A stretch of 64,000 nt of DNA, taken from contig JAEZZI010000006.1 in NCBI GenBank assembly GCA_023418595.1, positions 310,001-374,000 of the forward strand, written 5' to 3'. The DNA comes from Pseudomonadota bacterium. Its GTDB lineage: Bacteria > Pseudomonadota > Alphaproteobacteria > Sphingomonadales > Sphingomonadaceae. Under the pieces are notes generated by a model. It was not told the origin of the DNA. It saw only the letters and a list, made by a program, of their open reading frames with translations, and did no database searches. Numbering within the stretch: the first letter of the stretch is position 1; the number at the start of each line of letters is the position of its first letter. The position numbers and the translations under genes are program-made. This document shows positions 7,430 through 15,832 of the stretch, piece by piece.

Positions 7430-8449
7430 ATGCCCCGCCTGATCTTCGTCGAAGACACGATGCCCGGCTATACCCGCAAGAGGGTGAATGGCGGCAAATG
7501 GGGCTATTGGGACGAACAGGGTGAGCGGATCACCGACCGTGACGAGATCGACCGGCTGAACGCGATCGGTCTGCCGCCGGCCTATGTCGATGCGTGGTTT
7601 TGTCCCAAGCCCAACGGCCATATCCAGGCGACCGGCTATGACGACAAGGGCCGCAAGCAATATCGCTATCACCCCGATTTCCGCGAGCAGCAGGAAAGCG
7701 AGAAGTTCGGCCTGTGCGCGACATTCGGCGCGAAGCTGCCCAAACTCCGTGCGCAGGTCGAAAAGGATTTGCGCAAGCGCGCGCTGGCCAAGGAACGCGC
7801 GGTCGCCGCCGTCGTCCGCCTGCTCGACCTGGGCAGCGTCCGCGTCGGCAACGAGGCCTATGCGCAGACCAACAAGAGCTACGGTGCCACCACGCTCCGC
7901 AAGCGCCACGCCAAGCTGGGCGGATCGACCTTGCGGCTGCAATACAAGGCCAAGTCGGGCAAGTTGCGGGTGCTGACCATCACCGACCGGTCGCTGCTGA
8001 CCTTCGTGCGCAAATGCCAGGATCTGCCCGGCCAGCACCTGTTTCGCTGGATCGACGACGATGGCGTGGCGCGCCCCGTCACCTCGTCCGACGTCAACGA
8101 TTATATCCGCGACGCGATGGGCGAGGAATTTACCGCCAAGCATTTCCGCACCTGGTCCGCCAGCGTCATCGCATACCAGACGATGTGCGAGGCCGATGGC
8201 GCGATTTCGCTGCGCGACATGCTGGAGCCGGTCGTCGCGGCTTTGGGCAACACGCCGACGATCGCGCGCAAATCCTATGTCCACCCCGCGCTCATCGAAG
8301 CGTGCAAATCGGGCGCGGCCGAATTCGTCGGCTGTCGCCTGCCGCGCGGCACGCGCTATCTCAGCCGCGCCGAGAGGGGGTTGATCGCCTACCTCCAGGC
8401 CTGCGATAGCGGCACGCCCATCGTCCGCCCCAAGACCAAAGCAGCCTAG
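7430..8449 (+). CDS. DNA topoisomerase IB, poxvirus-like
   Basis: A 339-residue type IB topoisomerase of the small poxvirus/bacterial class, which relaxes supercoils through a 3'-phosphotyrosyl link. Candidate active-site residues are Arg138 (SVRVGNEAY), a lysine in QYKAKSGK near 173, Arg240 (KHFRTWSAS) and Tyr283 (RKSYVHPA). Asn274 in LGNTP stands where vaccinia has histidine, as is known for bacterial members such as the Deinococcus enzyme. An N-terminal beta domain (about 1-90) and the catalytic domain are both complete. AAAGGA precedes the ATG. It is followed 12 bases later by the MscS gene, so the two may share a transcript. Confidence 0.92.
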   Translation: MPRLIFVEDTMPGYTRKRVNGGKWGYWDEQGERITDRDEIDRLNAIGLPPAYVDAWFCPKPNGHIQATGYDDKGRKQYRYHPDFREQQESEKFGLCATFGAKLPKLRAQVEKDLRKRALAKERAVAAVVRLLDLGSVRVGNEAYAQTNKSYGATTLRKRHAKLGGSTLRLQYKAKSGKLRVLTITDRSLLTFVRKCQDLPGQHLFRWIDDDGVARPVTSSDVNDYIRDAMGEEFTAKHFRTWSASVIAYQTMCEADGAISLRDMLEPVVAALGNTPTIARKSYVHPALIEACKSGAAEFVGCRLPRGTRYLSRAERGLIAYLQACDSGTPIVRPKTKAA

Positions 8450-8461
8450 AGGCAGAATTTC

Positions 8462-9691
8462 ATGACCACCGCCAACGCGGCGACCGCCGCGCGGGAAGCC
8501 GCACAACCCGCCGTCGATCTCGAAGCGCAGACGCGCTATTTCTTCGAATCAAGCGCCGCCTGGTTGCAGACCCACTGGCTGCAAATCCTGATCGCGGTCG
8601 GGATCGCCAGCGGCATCGTCCTGCTGCTGACCTTCATCCGCGGCCGCGCGGTAAAGGCGTTCGAAAAGCGCAACAACCACATCACGGGCTGGGGATCGAT
8701 CCTCGCCAAGGCGGCGTCGAAGACCAACCAGTTCTTCATCGTCATGGTCGCGATCAAACTGGTCGAGGGATACGCCGCGACACCCGACGCGGTGACGACG
8801 ACGGTCAACTTCCTGTTCACCGTCGCCGTCGTGTTCCAAGGCGCGATCTGGGCGCGCGAGCTGATCCTGGGGGCGGTCGAAAAGCGGACCGGTTCCGAAG
8901 GCTATCACGGCGAGACGCTGAACACCGCGATGGGGCTGATCCGCCTGCTGGTGACGATCGCGCTGTTCGCGATCGCGCTGGTCGTGGTGCTCGACAATCT
9001 TGGCGTTAACGTGACCGGTCTGGTCGCGGGGCTTGGCGTTGGCGGCATTGCCATCGGTCTGGCGGCGCAAGGCATTTTCGCCGACCTGTTCGCGGCGCTG
9101 TCGATCATCTTCGACAAGCCGTTCCGGCGCGGTGACAGCGTATCCTATGACAGCACCAGCGGTTCGATCGAGGCGATCGGGCTGAAATCGACGCGCATCC
9201 GCTCGTTCACGGGCGAGGAGCGGGTGATTTCGAACAAGCAATTGCTCGACAAGGAAATCACCAACAACACCCAGCGCGCCCACCGCCGCGCGCAATTCAT
9301 CATCGGCGTCACCTATCAGACCCCGCCCGAGGTTTGCGCGGCGATCCCCGAGATGCTGAAGGGAATCGTCGAGGAACACGAGGCGATCTTCATCCGCTGC
9401 GGCTTTACCGGCTTCGGCGCCTCCAGCCTCGATTTCGAACTGCTGTTCGACACGGCGGGTCCGGATTACGCGCTGTTCTACGAAAAGCGCACCGCGATCG
9501 GCATCGCCATTCTGAAGCGGTTCAACGAAGAGGGGATCGACATCGCCTATCCGACGCAAACCAGCTTCACCGCCGCGCCCGACGGGACGATGGTGCTGCC
9601 CTATCCCGACGTGCAACAGGTGCTGCCGGTGGCAAAGGGCGAGCGCATCGTGAAGCGCGAAGGCGGGAAGACGGTCGAGGGAACGGCTTAA
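8462..9691 (+). CDS. MscS family mechanosensitive channel
   Basis: A 409-residue inner-membrane protein. Hydrophobic spans lie around residues 35-60, 90-125 and 155-215. The pore-lining helix and following beta domain are typical of MscS: GLGVGGIAIGLAAQGIFADL followed by SIIFDKPFRRGD and the FTGEERVISNKQLLDK segment. The family opens under membrane tension to release solutes. The C-terminal region is the mixed alpha/beta cage domain. It lies 12 bases after the topoisomerase gene with a weak GAGGCAG site. Ion selectivity cannot be told from sequence. Confidence 0.9.
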   Translation: MTTANAATAAREAAQPAVDLEAQTRYFFESSAAWLQTHWLQILIAVGIASGIVLLLTFIRGRAVKAFEKRNNHITGWGSILAKAASKTNQFFIVMVAIKLVEGYAATPDAVTTTVNFLFTVAVVFQGAIWARELILGAVEKRTGSEGYHGETLNTAMGLIRLLVTIALFAIALVVVLDNLGVNVTGLVAGLGVGGIAIGLAAQGIFADLFAALSIIFDKPFRRGDSVSYDSTSGSIEAIGLKSTRIRSFTGEERVISNKQLLDKEITNNTQRAHRRAQFIIGVTYQTPPEVCAAIPEMLKGIVEEHEAIFIRCGFTGFGASSLDFELLFDTAGPDYALFYEKRTAIGIAILKRFNEEGIDIAYPTQTSFTAAPDGTMVLPYPDVQQVLPVAKGERIVKREGGKTVEGTA

Positions 9692-9700
9692 GCCCCAACT

Positions 9701-9803
9701 CCGTTCATCCCGAGCGAAGTCGAGGGGCTTTGCCGAGCGAAGTCGAGGCTTTGGATTCTCGCTACGCTCGAAAATGCCCCTCGACTTCGCTCGGGACGAA
9801 CGG
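9701..9803. repeat. Long palindrome, CGAGCGAAGTCGAGG family
   Basis: Perfect 28-base inverted arms at 9701-9728 and 9776-9803 begin CCGTTCATCCCGAGCGAAG. A second short copy of CGAGCGAAGTCGAGG lies inside the loop near 9734-9748. It separates the convergent MscS and putA genes and could terminate both transcripts. Confidence 0.85.
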
Positions 9804-9821
9804 ATTCAGGGTAGGGTAGGC

Positions 9822-12800
9822 TCACCCCGCCCCCTCGTCCAGACTCAGCAAGCTCGCATTGCCCCCGGCACTGGTCGTATCCACCGAAACCGCACGCTCG
9901 CCGCAGAAGCGCGGCAGATAGTTCGGACCGCCCGCTTTCGGCCCCGTGCCCGACAGCCCTTCGCCGCCAAAGGGCTGCGATCCGACGACTGCGCCGATCA
10001 TCGACCGGTTGACATAAAGATTGCCGACCCGCGCGCGCGCCTCGGCGACTTCTGCCGACCGCGCGATGCGGCTGTGCAGGCCCATTGTCAGCCCGTAACG
10101 CTTGGCGTTTACCCGGTCGATCGTCTCGGCGAGCTTGCCCGCCTTCCACGTCGTCACATGCACCAGCGGACCGAACCATTCGCGGTTCAGATCCTCGATA
10201 CTGTCAATGCCGATCATCGTCGGCGGCACGAACAGCCCCTCGGACGGCACATCGACCGTCTTGATCCAGCGCGGCCGCGCGGTTTCGCGATAGGCCATCA
10301 ACCGGTCATAAGCGTCGCGGTCGATCACCGGGCCGACATCGGTCGCCGGATCGCCCGGATCGCCGATGTTAAGCAAATCCATCGCGCCGGAGATCATCTC
10401 GATCACCTGATCGGCAATCTCTTCCTGCAAAATCAGCAGGCGCAGCGCCGAACAACGCTGTCCCGCCGACCGGAACGACGACGTCAGCACGTCCGCCACC
10501 ACCTGTTCGGGAAGCGCGGTCGAATCGACGATCATCGCATTCACCCCGCCCGTCTCCGCGATCAGCGGGATCAGCGCGCGATCCTCATCAACCAGCAGCG
10601 ACGAAGCGATGCGCTTGGCGGTCGCGGTCGATCCGGTGAAGGCGACGCCCGCAATCCGAAGGTCGCTGGTCAGTTCCGCACCAACATCGCCGCCACCAGT
10701 GACCAGCACATAGGCATCCTCGGGCACGCCAGCCTCATGCGCCAGTTCGACCGCACGGCGTGCGATCAGCGGTGTCTGGGGTGCGGGTTTCGCGACTACG
10801 GTATTGCCGGTGACGAGCGCCGCGACATTCTGACCAGTAAAGATCGCCAGCGGGAAATTCCACGGCGCGATCGTCGCCCAGGTGCCCCGCCCCTCCATCC
10901 GCAGTTCGTTGCGCTCGCCCGTCGGCCCCGGCAGCACGCGCGGCGCGCACACCCGGCGCGCCTGCATCGCGTAATAGCGGCAGAAATCGGCAGCTTCGCG
11001 AATTTCGCCGAGCGAATCGGGAATCGATTTGAACGCTTCCTTGACACAGATCGCCATCAATTCGATCCGGTGTTCCTCGATCAGATCGGCATAGCGTTCG
11101 ATGATCGCCGCGCGCTCCTCGACCGGGCGGCGGTCCCAGGCCGGATAGGCCGCCTGCGCGCGGGTCACCGCATCATGCACCGCATTGTCGCTGGTGTTCC
11201 ACGCCTCGATCGCGCGCTTGCCGCGTCCCGACGACCGCTTCGGATCGGCATGGACCGCATCGGTGCCTTCATTGCCCACCGGCACCGCGTCGATCGCCGC
11301 GCGCGTCGCTTCCAATGTGTCGCGGTCCATCAGGTCGATGCCCGCCGAATTGCGCCACTCGCCGAAAATGTCCCTGGGCAGCGGGATCGACGGATGCCGC
11401 GTGCCCCCCACGGCGGCGATCTTCTCGACCGGATCGGCGAGCAACTGCTCGTCCGACAGATGCTCGTCGGCCAGTTGATGCACGAAGCTCGAATTGGCGC
11501 CATTCTCCAGCAACCGCCGGACCAGATAGGCGAGCAGATCGCGGTGCCCGCCGACGGGCGCATAGATGCGGCAGTGATAGCCCTGCTCGCGCACCAGCCT
11601 TTCGTACAGCCCCTCGCCCATGCCGTGCAGCCGCTGAAATTCGAAATCGCGGCCATTGCCCGCCCATTCGATGATCGTCGCGACCGTCAGCGCATTGTGG
11701 CTGGCAAAGGCGGGGCGCAGGTTCGTCGCCTCCAGCATGTCGCGCGCGCACGCCAGATACGAAACGTCGGTCGCCGCCTTGCGCGTGAACAGCGGATAAT
11801 CGCTCAGCCCCTCGACCTGCGCGCGCTTGATCTCGGTGTCCCAATAGGCGCCCTTGACCAGCCGGGTATTCATCACCCGACCCAGCCCATCGGCCCATTT
11901 CACGACTTCGCGCGCGCGCTTGTTATAGGCCTGGATCGCCATGCCGAACCCGTCCCAGCCCTTCAGTTCGGGCCGCCTGGCAACATCGCCGATGATCGCC
12001 AGGCTCATGTCCAGCCGGTCGTCTTCTTCCGCATCGACGGTCAGCGCGATATTCTGCGACGCCGCCTCCGACGCCAGTTGGGCGAGCATGTCGGTCAGTT
12101 CGGGGACGCACGTCTCCCATTGCGGCACTTCGTAGCGGGCGTGGAGCGCCGACAGCTTGACCGAGATCGAATGCCCGTCCCGCGGCGCGTTGCCGACCGC
12201 ACGGATTGCGTCGAAATAGGCTGCGAAATAGCGTTCGGCATCGGCCTTGGTCCGCGCCGCCTCCCCCAGCATGTCGAAGCTGGCGGTAAAGCCCTTATTC
12301 TCGGGCTTGCGCATCCGCTTCATCGCTTCGTCGATGGTGCGACCCATCACGAAAATCTCGCCCATCATCCGCATCGCCGCACCGACGCCCTGGCGCACGA
12401 ACGGCTCGCCCGCACGCGCGATCAGGCGGCGGAGCGGCCCCGCCTCCCCCTCGCCCACCAGCGCCCGCCCGACGACCAGCCCCCAGGTCGCGGAATTGAC
12501 CAGCGTCGAATTCGACTTGCCCGTATGCGCGCGCCAGTCGGCCTCGCCCAATTTGTCGGAGATCAACAGGTCGGCGGTCTCGGGATCGGGCACGCGCAGA
12601 AATGCCTCGGCCAGCGACAGCAGCGCCACGCCTTCGGACGAATTGAGCCGATATTCCTGCAAGAACTGGTTCACCCACCCCGAATTCTGCGCCGCACGCA
12701 GGTCCGCGATCAGCCCCGACGCGATCCCCAGCACCCGCCCGCGCGAATCACCCGTCAGCGCGGCACGCGCCAGAAGCGGTTTTAGAACTTCGGGTTCGGC

Positions 12801-12857
12801 CATGCGGTGCAGCGCGGACATGGATTTCGGGGAAGTGAACGCTACGGAGTTGGTCAT
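9822..12857 (-). CDS. putA: Bifunctional proline dehydrogenase / P5C dehydrogenase
   Basis: A 1011-residue PutA that oxidises proline to glutamate via pyrroline-5-carboxylate using FAD and NAD+. The N-terminal half holds the PRODH barrel (RLVKGAYWDTEIKRAQ, ADGLGRVMNTRL). The C-terminal half is an aldehyde dehydrogenase with Glu768 (ETGG) and catalytic Cys802 (SAGQRCSALR). The length matches the short type A PutAs such as the roughly 1000-residue Bradyrhizobium enzyme. There is no ribbon-helix-helix domain at the N-terminus, so it should not autoregulate its own gene. The ATG at 12857 has only weak ribosome-site support; an alternative ATG is at 12821. It diverges from the MaoC gene. Confidence 0.95.
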   Translation of the reverse strand: MTNSVAFTSPKSMSALHRMAEPEVLKPLLARAALTGDSRGRVLGIASGLIADLRAAQNSGWVNQFLQEYRLNSSEGVALLSLAEAFLRVPDPETADLLISDKLGEADWRAHTGKSNSTLVNSATWGLVVGRALVGEGEAGPLRRLIARAGEPFVRQGVGAAMRMMGEIFVMGRTIDEAMKRMRKPENKGFTASFDMLGEAARTKADAERYFAAYFDAIRAVGNAPRDGHSISVKLSALHARYEVPQWETCVPELTDMLAQLASEAASQNIALTVDAEEDDRLDMSLAIIGDVARRPELKGWDGFGMAIQAYNKRAREVVKWADGLGRVMNTRLVKGAYWDTEIKRAQVEGLSDYPLFTRKAATDVSYLACARDMLEATNLRPAFASHNALTVATIIEWAGNGRDFEFQRLHGMGEGLYERLVREQGYHCRIYAPVGGHRDLLAYLVRRLLENGANSSFVHQLADEHLSDEQLLADPVEKIAAVGGTRHPSIPLPRDIFGEWRNSAGIDLMDRDTLEATRAAIDAVPVGNEGTDAVHADPKRSSGRGKRAIEAWNTSDNAVHDAVTRAQAAYPAWDRRPVEERAAIIERYADLIEEHRIELMAICVKEAFKSIPDSLGEIREAADFCRYYAMQARRVCAPRVLPGPTGERNELRMEGRGTWATIAPWNFPLAIFTGQNVAALVTGNTVVAKPAPQTPLIARRAVELAHEAGVPEDAYVLVTGGGDVGAELTSDLRIAGVAFTGSTATAKRIASSLLVDEDRALIPLIAETGGVNAMIVDSTALPEQVVADVLTSSFRSAGQRCSALRLLILQEEIADQVIEMISGAMDLLNIGDPGDPATDVGPVIDRDAYDRLMAYRETARPRWIKTVDVPSEGLFVPPTMIGIDSIEDLNREWFGPLVHVTTWKAGKLAETIDRVNAKRYGLTMGLHSRIARSAEVAEARARVGNLYVNRSMIGAVVGSQPFGGEGLSGTGPKAGGPNYLPRFCGERAVSVDTTSAGGNASLLSLDEGAG

Positions 12858-12953
12858 TTTCTAGTTTCCGGTTGGGCCGGGCTTGCGGCCATGCCGCTTG
12901 CACGCTTAGAGGATGGGGGCGCTATGCGCCGAAACGGTCGCGGAGGGAAAGCC

Positions 12954-13409
12954 ATGCAGTCGATGACGATCCAGGAATATGCCCAACGCACCGGCGAGGA
13001 ACGCGTTTCGGACTGGGTCGAAGTCAGCCAGGAGATGATCGACAAGTTCGCCGATGCGACCGGCGACCACCAGTTCATCCATGTCGATCCGGCCAAGGCG
13101 GCGATGACCCCGTTCGGCGGCACCATCGCGCACGGTTTCCTGACGCTGTCGCTGATGCCGCTTTTGTCGCAGAAAACCGAACAGCCACAGATCGACGGCG
13201 TGAAAATGGGCGTCAACTATGGTGGCAACAAGGTCCGCTTCCTGACGCCCGTCCGGTCGGGATCGCGCGTGCGCGGCCGCTTCAAGCTGCTCAAGCTGGT
13301 CGAGAAACGCCCCGGTCAGTGGCAGCAGACCAACGAATTCACCGTCGAGATCGAAGGCCAGGACAAGCCCGCGATGATCGCCGAATGGATGAGCCAGATT
13401 TTCGTTTGA
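12954..13409 (+). CDS. MaoC family dehydratase
   Basis: A 151-residue hot-dog-fold protein of the MaoC/(R)-specific enoyl-CoA hydratase family. The hydratase motif is present as DATGDHQFIHVDPAKA with Asp38 and His43 in the expected places, followed by the AHGFLTLSLM segment. Members hydrate trans-2-enoyl-CoA to 3-hydroxyacyl-CoA. The ATG at 12954 was chosen for its GGAGGGAAAG ribosome site; the frame is open further upstream without support. It is followed, after a palindromic repeat, by a thiolase gene on the same strand, which fits fatty-acid or PHA-linked acyl-CoA metabolism. Exact substrate unknown. Confidence 0.88.
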   Translation: MQSMTIQEYAQRTGEERVSDWVEVSQEMIDKFADATGDHQFIHVDPAKAAMTPFGGTIAHGFLTLSLMPLLSQKTEQPQIDGVKMGVNYGGNKVRFLTPVRSGSRVRGRFKLLKLVEKRPGQWQQTNEFTVEIEGQDKPAMIAEWMSQIFV

Positions 13410-13423
13410 ACCCAACCCCAAAC

Positions 13424-13499
13424 CGTCATGCCAGCGCAGGCTGGCATATCAGGCCGCATTCAAAGACCGCCTGATACCCCAGCTTTCGCTGGGGTGACG
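13424..13499. repeat. Palindrome between MaoC and thiolase genes
   Basis: Imperfect inverted arms of about 30 bases at 13424-13453 and 13470-13499 contain CGTCATGCCAGCGCAGGC and CAGCTTTCGCTGGGGTGACG. The element lies between two co-directional genes. It makes the thiolase frame look open upstream of its true start. Confidence 0.75.
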
Positions 13500-13526
13500 C
13501 AAACAGAAGCAGGAAAGGCCCCTGAT

Positions 13527-14705
13527 ATGCGCTCCGCCGTCATCGTCTCCACCGCCCGCACCCCGATCGGCCGTGCCTATCGCGGGGCATTCAACAATCT
13601 GCCGTCGCAGACGCTTGCCAGCCACTCGATCAAGGCCGCGGTCGAACGCGCAAAGATCGACGGCGCCGAAGTCGACGATGTGGTGTTCGGCGCCGCGCTC
13701 CAGCAGGGGCATCAGGCCGGCAACATCGCGCGTCAGGCGCTGCTCCGCGCCGGCCTCCCGATCTCCGTTTCCGGTATGTCGGTCGATCGCCAGTGTGCCA
13801 GCGGCCTGATGGCGATCGCGACCGCGGCCAAGCAGATCATCACCGACAATATGGACGTGACGATCGGCGGTGGGGTCGATTCGATCTCGATGGTGCAGAC
13901 GCCGCAGATGCGCGTTGCCGCCGACCCCGAATTGCTGGCGATGCACGGCGACATCTATATGCCGATGCTCCAGACCGCCGAAGTCGTCGCCCAGCGTTAC
14001 GGCATCAGCCGCGACCGGATGGACGAATATGGCCTGCGCTCGCAACAGCGCACCGCCGCCGCCCAGGAAGCGGGCAAGTTCGACGACGAAATCGTCCCCG
14101 TCACCGCGACGATGAACGTGGTGAACAAGGAAACCAAGGAAGTGACCACCAAGGAGGTCACGCTGACCAAGGACGAAGGCAACCGCGCCGACACGACGCT
14201 CGAAGGGCTGAAGTCTCTGAAGGCCGTGATCGGCGATCAGGGCACGATCACCGCGGGCAATGCCAGCCAGCTCTCGGACGGTTCATCGTCCGCGGTGCTG
14301 ATGGAGGAAAAGCTGGCCGAGAAGCGCGGGCTGCAACCGCTGGGTCGCTATGTCGGCATGGCGGTCGCGGGCACCAAGCCCGACGAGATGGGCATCGGCC
14401 CCGTTTTCGCCATCCCCAAGCTGCTCGAACGCTTCAACCTGAAAATGGACGATATCGGTCTGTGGGAGCTGAACGAGGCGTTCGCGGTTCAGGTGCTCTA
14501 TTGCCAGGACAAGCTCGGCATCCCCGACGAACTGCTGAACGTCAACGGCGGCGCGATCTCGATCGGCCACCCCTACGGTATGTCGGGCGCGCGCATGACC
14601 GGCCACGCGCTGATCGAAGGCAAGCGTCGCGGCGCCAAATACGTCGTCGTGACGATGTGCGTCGGCGGCGGCATGGGGGCTGCGGGGCTGTTCGAGGTTT
14701 TGTAA
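13527..14705 (+). CDS. Acetyl-CoA C-acyltransferase (thiolase)
   Basis: A 392-residue thiolase. Cys90 in VDRQCASG is the acyl-enzyme nucleophile, His348 lies in the GGAISIGHPYG motif, and Cys378 in TMCVGGGMG is the acid/base. The length is standard. Compared with the biosynthetic PhaA enzyme at 58383, it has DRQCASG rather than NQVCGSG around the nucleophile, closer to degradative 3-ketoacyl-CoA thiolases. Beta-oxidation is therefore the likely role, though this is an inference. The ATG at 13527 follows AGGAAAGG. A strong terminator follows at 14730. Confidence 0.9.
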   Translation: MRSAVIVSTARTPIGRAYRGAFNNLPSQTLASHSIKAAVERAKIDGAEVDDVVFGAALQQGHQAGNIARQALLRAGLPISVSGMSVDRQCASGLMAIATAAKQIITDNMDVTIGGGVDSISMVQTPQMRVAADPELLAMHGDIYMPMLQTAEVVAQRYGISRDRMDEYGLRSQQRTAAAQEAGKFDDEIVPVTATMNVVNKETKEVTTKEVTLTKDEGNRADTTLEGLKSLKAVIGDQGTITAGNASQLSDGSSSAVLMEEKLAEKRGLQPLGRYVGMAVAGTKPDEMGIGPVFAIPKLLERFNLKMDDIGLWELNEAFAVQVLYCQDKLGIPDELLNVNGGAISIGHPYGMSGARMTGHALIEGKRRGAKYVVVTMCVGGGMGAAGLFEVL

Positions 14706-14729
14706 CCCGCACGGATCATCGGAATTCTG

Positions 14730-14765
14730 ACGGGCGCGGGGGAAACTCTCCCGCGCCCGTTTGTT
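14730..14765 (+). terminator. Intrinsic terminator after thiolase gene
   Basis: Perfect 11-base arms ACGGGCGCGGG (14730-14740) and CCCGCGCCCGT (14750-14760) enclose a short loop, followed by TTGTTG. It starts 25 bases after the thiolase stop. Confidence 0.8.
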
Positions 14766-14793
14766 GTCTGGCCGAACCGTAAGGAGAGCCACG

Positions 14794-15282
14794 ATGACCG
14801 ACCAGCAATCGAACGAAGACCCCGCCGAAGTCCGCAAGCGGATGTGGAAGAAGATGGCCGACAGCCCTTTTCTGATGATCGGCCTGACGAATTCGAACGA
14901 ACATAGCGAGCCAATGACCGCGCAGCTCGACGAGGACGCGGACAGCGAATTCTGGTTCTACACCCGCAAGGACAACCGCATCGCGCCGGGCGGCCCGGCG
15001 ATGGCGCAGTTCGTGTCCAAGGATCACAAGGTCTTCGCCTGCATTCGCGGCACGCTGACCGAGGAAACCGACCCTGCCATCATCGACAAATACTGGTCCA
15101 ACCAGACCGAAGCCTGGTTCGAGGGCGGTCGCAACGATCCCAACCTGAAAATGATGCGCTTCGACTTGTCGGACGCCGAAATCTGGGAAGGCGATCAATC
15201 GATCACCGGCCTGTTCAAGATGCTGACCGGCATGAAGATCAAGCCCGAGGAAGCCGGACGCCATACCGAAGTCGCGCTGTAA
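14794..15282 (+). CDS. Pyridoxamine 5'-phosphate oxidase-fold protein
   Basis: A 162-residue cytoplasmic protein of the split-barrel flavin-binding fold, closest to the general stress protein 26-like group. Recognisable stretches are MADSPFLMIGL near the start, the EFWFYTRKDNRIA strand pair, FVSKDHKVFACIRGTL, and a C-terminal WEGDQSITGLFKMLTG. These proteins bind FMN or other cofactors and are usually of unknown substrate. The ATG at 14794 follows AAGGAGAG. It stands alone between a terminator and the YkvA gene. Confidence 0.85.
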   Translation: MTDQQSNEDPAEVRKRMWKKMADSPFLMIGLTNSNEHSEPMTAQLDEDADSEFWFYTRKDNRIAPGGPAMAQFVSKDHKVFACIRGTLTEETDPAIIDKYWSNQTEAWFEGGRNDPNLKMMRFDLSDAEIWEGDQSITGLFKMLTGMKIKPEEAGRHTEVAL

Positions 15283-15330
15283 GGCGACGGCGCTTGACCG
15301 GTCCCGCCCTTCGCCCGCAAGGCTGAGCGC

Positions 15331-15702
15331 ATGGCGGGACCGAGCCTCGTTGACCGAATCCGCGTCGAGGCGCATGCCGTCTGGCTCGCCTCGCGCGATC
15401 CGCGCACGCCGCTGCGCGCAAAACTGGTCGGGCTGCTGATTGCTGCCTATGCGCTGTCGCCGATCGACCTGATCCCCGATTTCATTCCGATCCTGGGCCT
15501 GCTCGACGAAGCAGTGTTGATCCCGGCGGGCGTGTGGCTGTTCGAACGGCTGGTCGCGCCCGCGCAGATGGCCGAACATCGCATAATCGCCGAACGCGCG
15601 AGCCAGCGGCCGAAGTCGATCGTCGGCGCGCTGCTGGTGATCGCGGTTTGGGCGGCGGTCGGCTGGTTCCTGTGGTCGATTGCGCGGATGTGGTGGGATT
15701 GA
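15331..15702 (+). CDS. YkvA/DUF1232 family membrane protein
   Basis: A 123-residue small membrane protein. The DUF1232 signature is clear: RTPLRAKLVGLLIAAYALSP then IDLIPDFIPILGLLDE, followed by a hydrophobic segment and a C-terminal transmembrane helix (IVGALLVIAVWAAVGWFLW). The family is common in bacteria and its function is not established. AAGG lies upstream of the ATG. It is followed by a long palindrome and the convergent phaZ gene. Confidence 0.88.
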   Translation: MAGPSLVDRIRVEAHAVWLASRDPRTPLRAKLVGLLIAAYALSPIDLIPDFIPILGLLDEAVLIPAGVWLFERLVAPAQMAEHRIIAERASQRPKSIVGALLVIAVWAAVGWFLWSIARMWWD

Positions 15703-15720
15703 ACGCGACGCGATTTCTGT

Positions 15721-15796
15721 CGTCATTGCGAGCGTAGCGAAGCAATCCAGCGATCTGCCTGCCGGCCTGGATTGCTTCGCTACGCTCGCAATGACG
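15721..15796. repeat. Perfect 30-base palindrome, GTCATTGCGAGCG family
   Basis: Arms at 15721-15750 and 15767-15796 are exact inverted copies containing GCGAAGCAATCCAG. The same family recurs at 19175-19248 with one change per arm. It lies between the convergent YkvA and phaZ genes. Confidence 0.9.
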
Positions 15797-15832
15797 AATG
15801 AGGGCTGTGAAGCGGGCCGATGGGCCGCACCG

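Noticed and set aside
9774..12785. A 1003-codon plus-strand frame opposite putA
   Set aside because: It is the shadow of putA; composition is arginine/proline-rich and begins inside a palindromic repeat.
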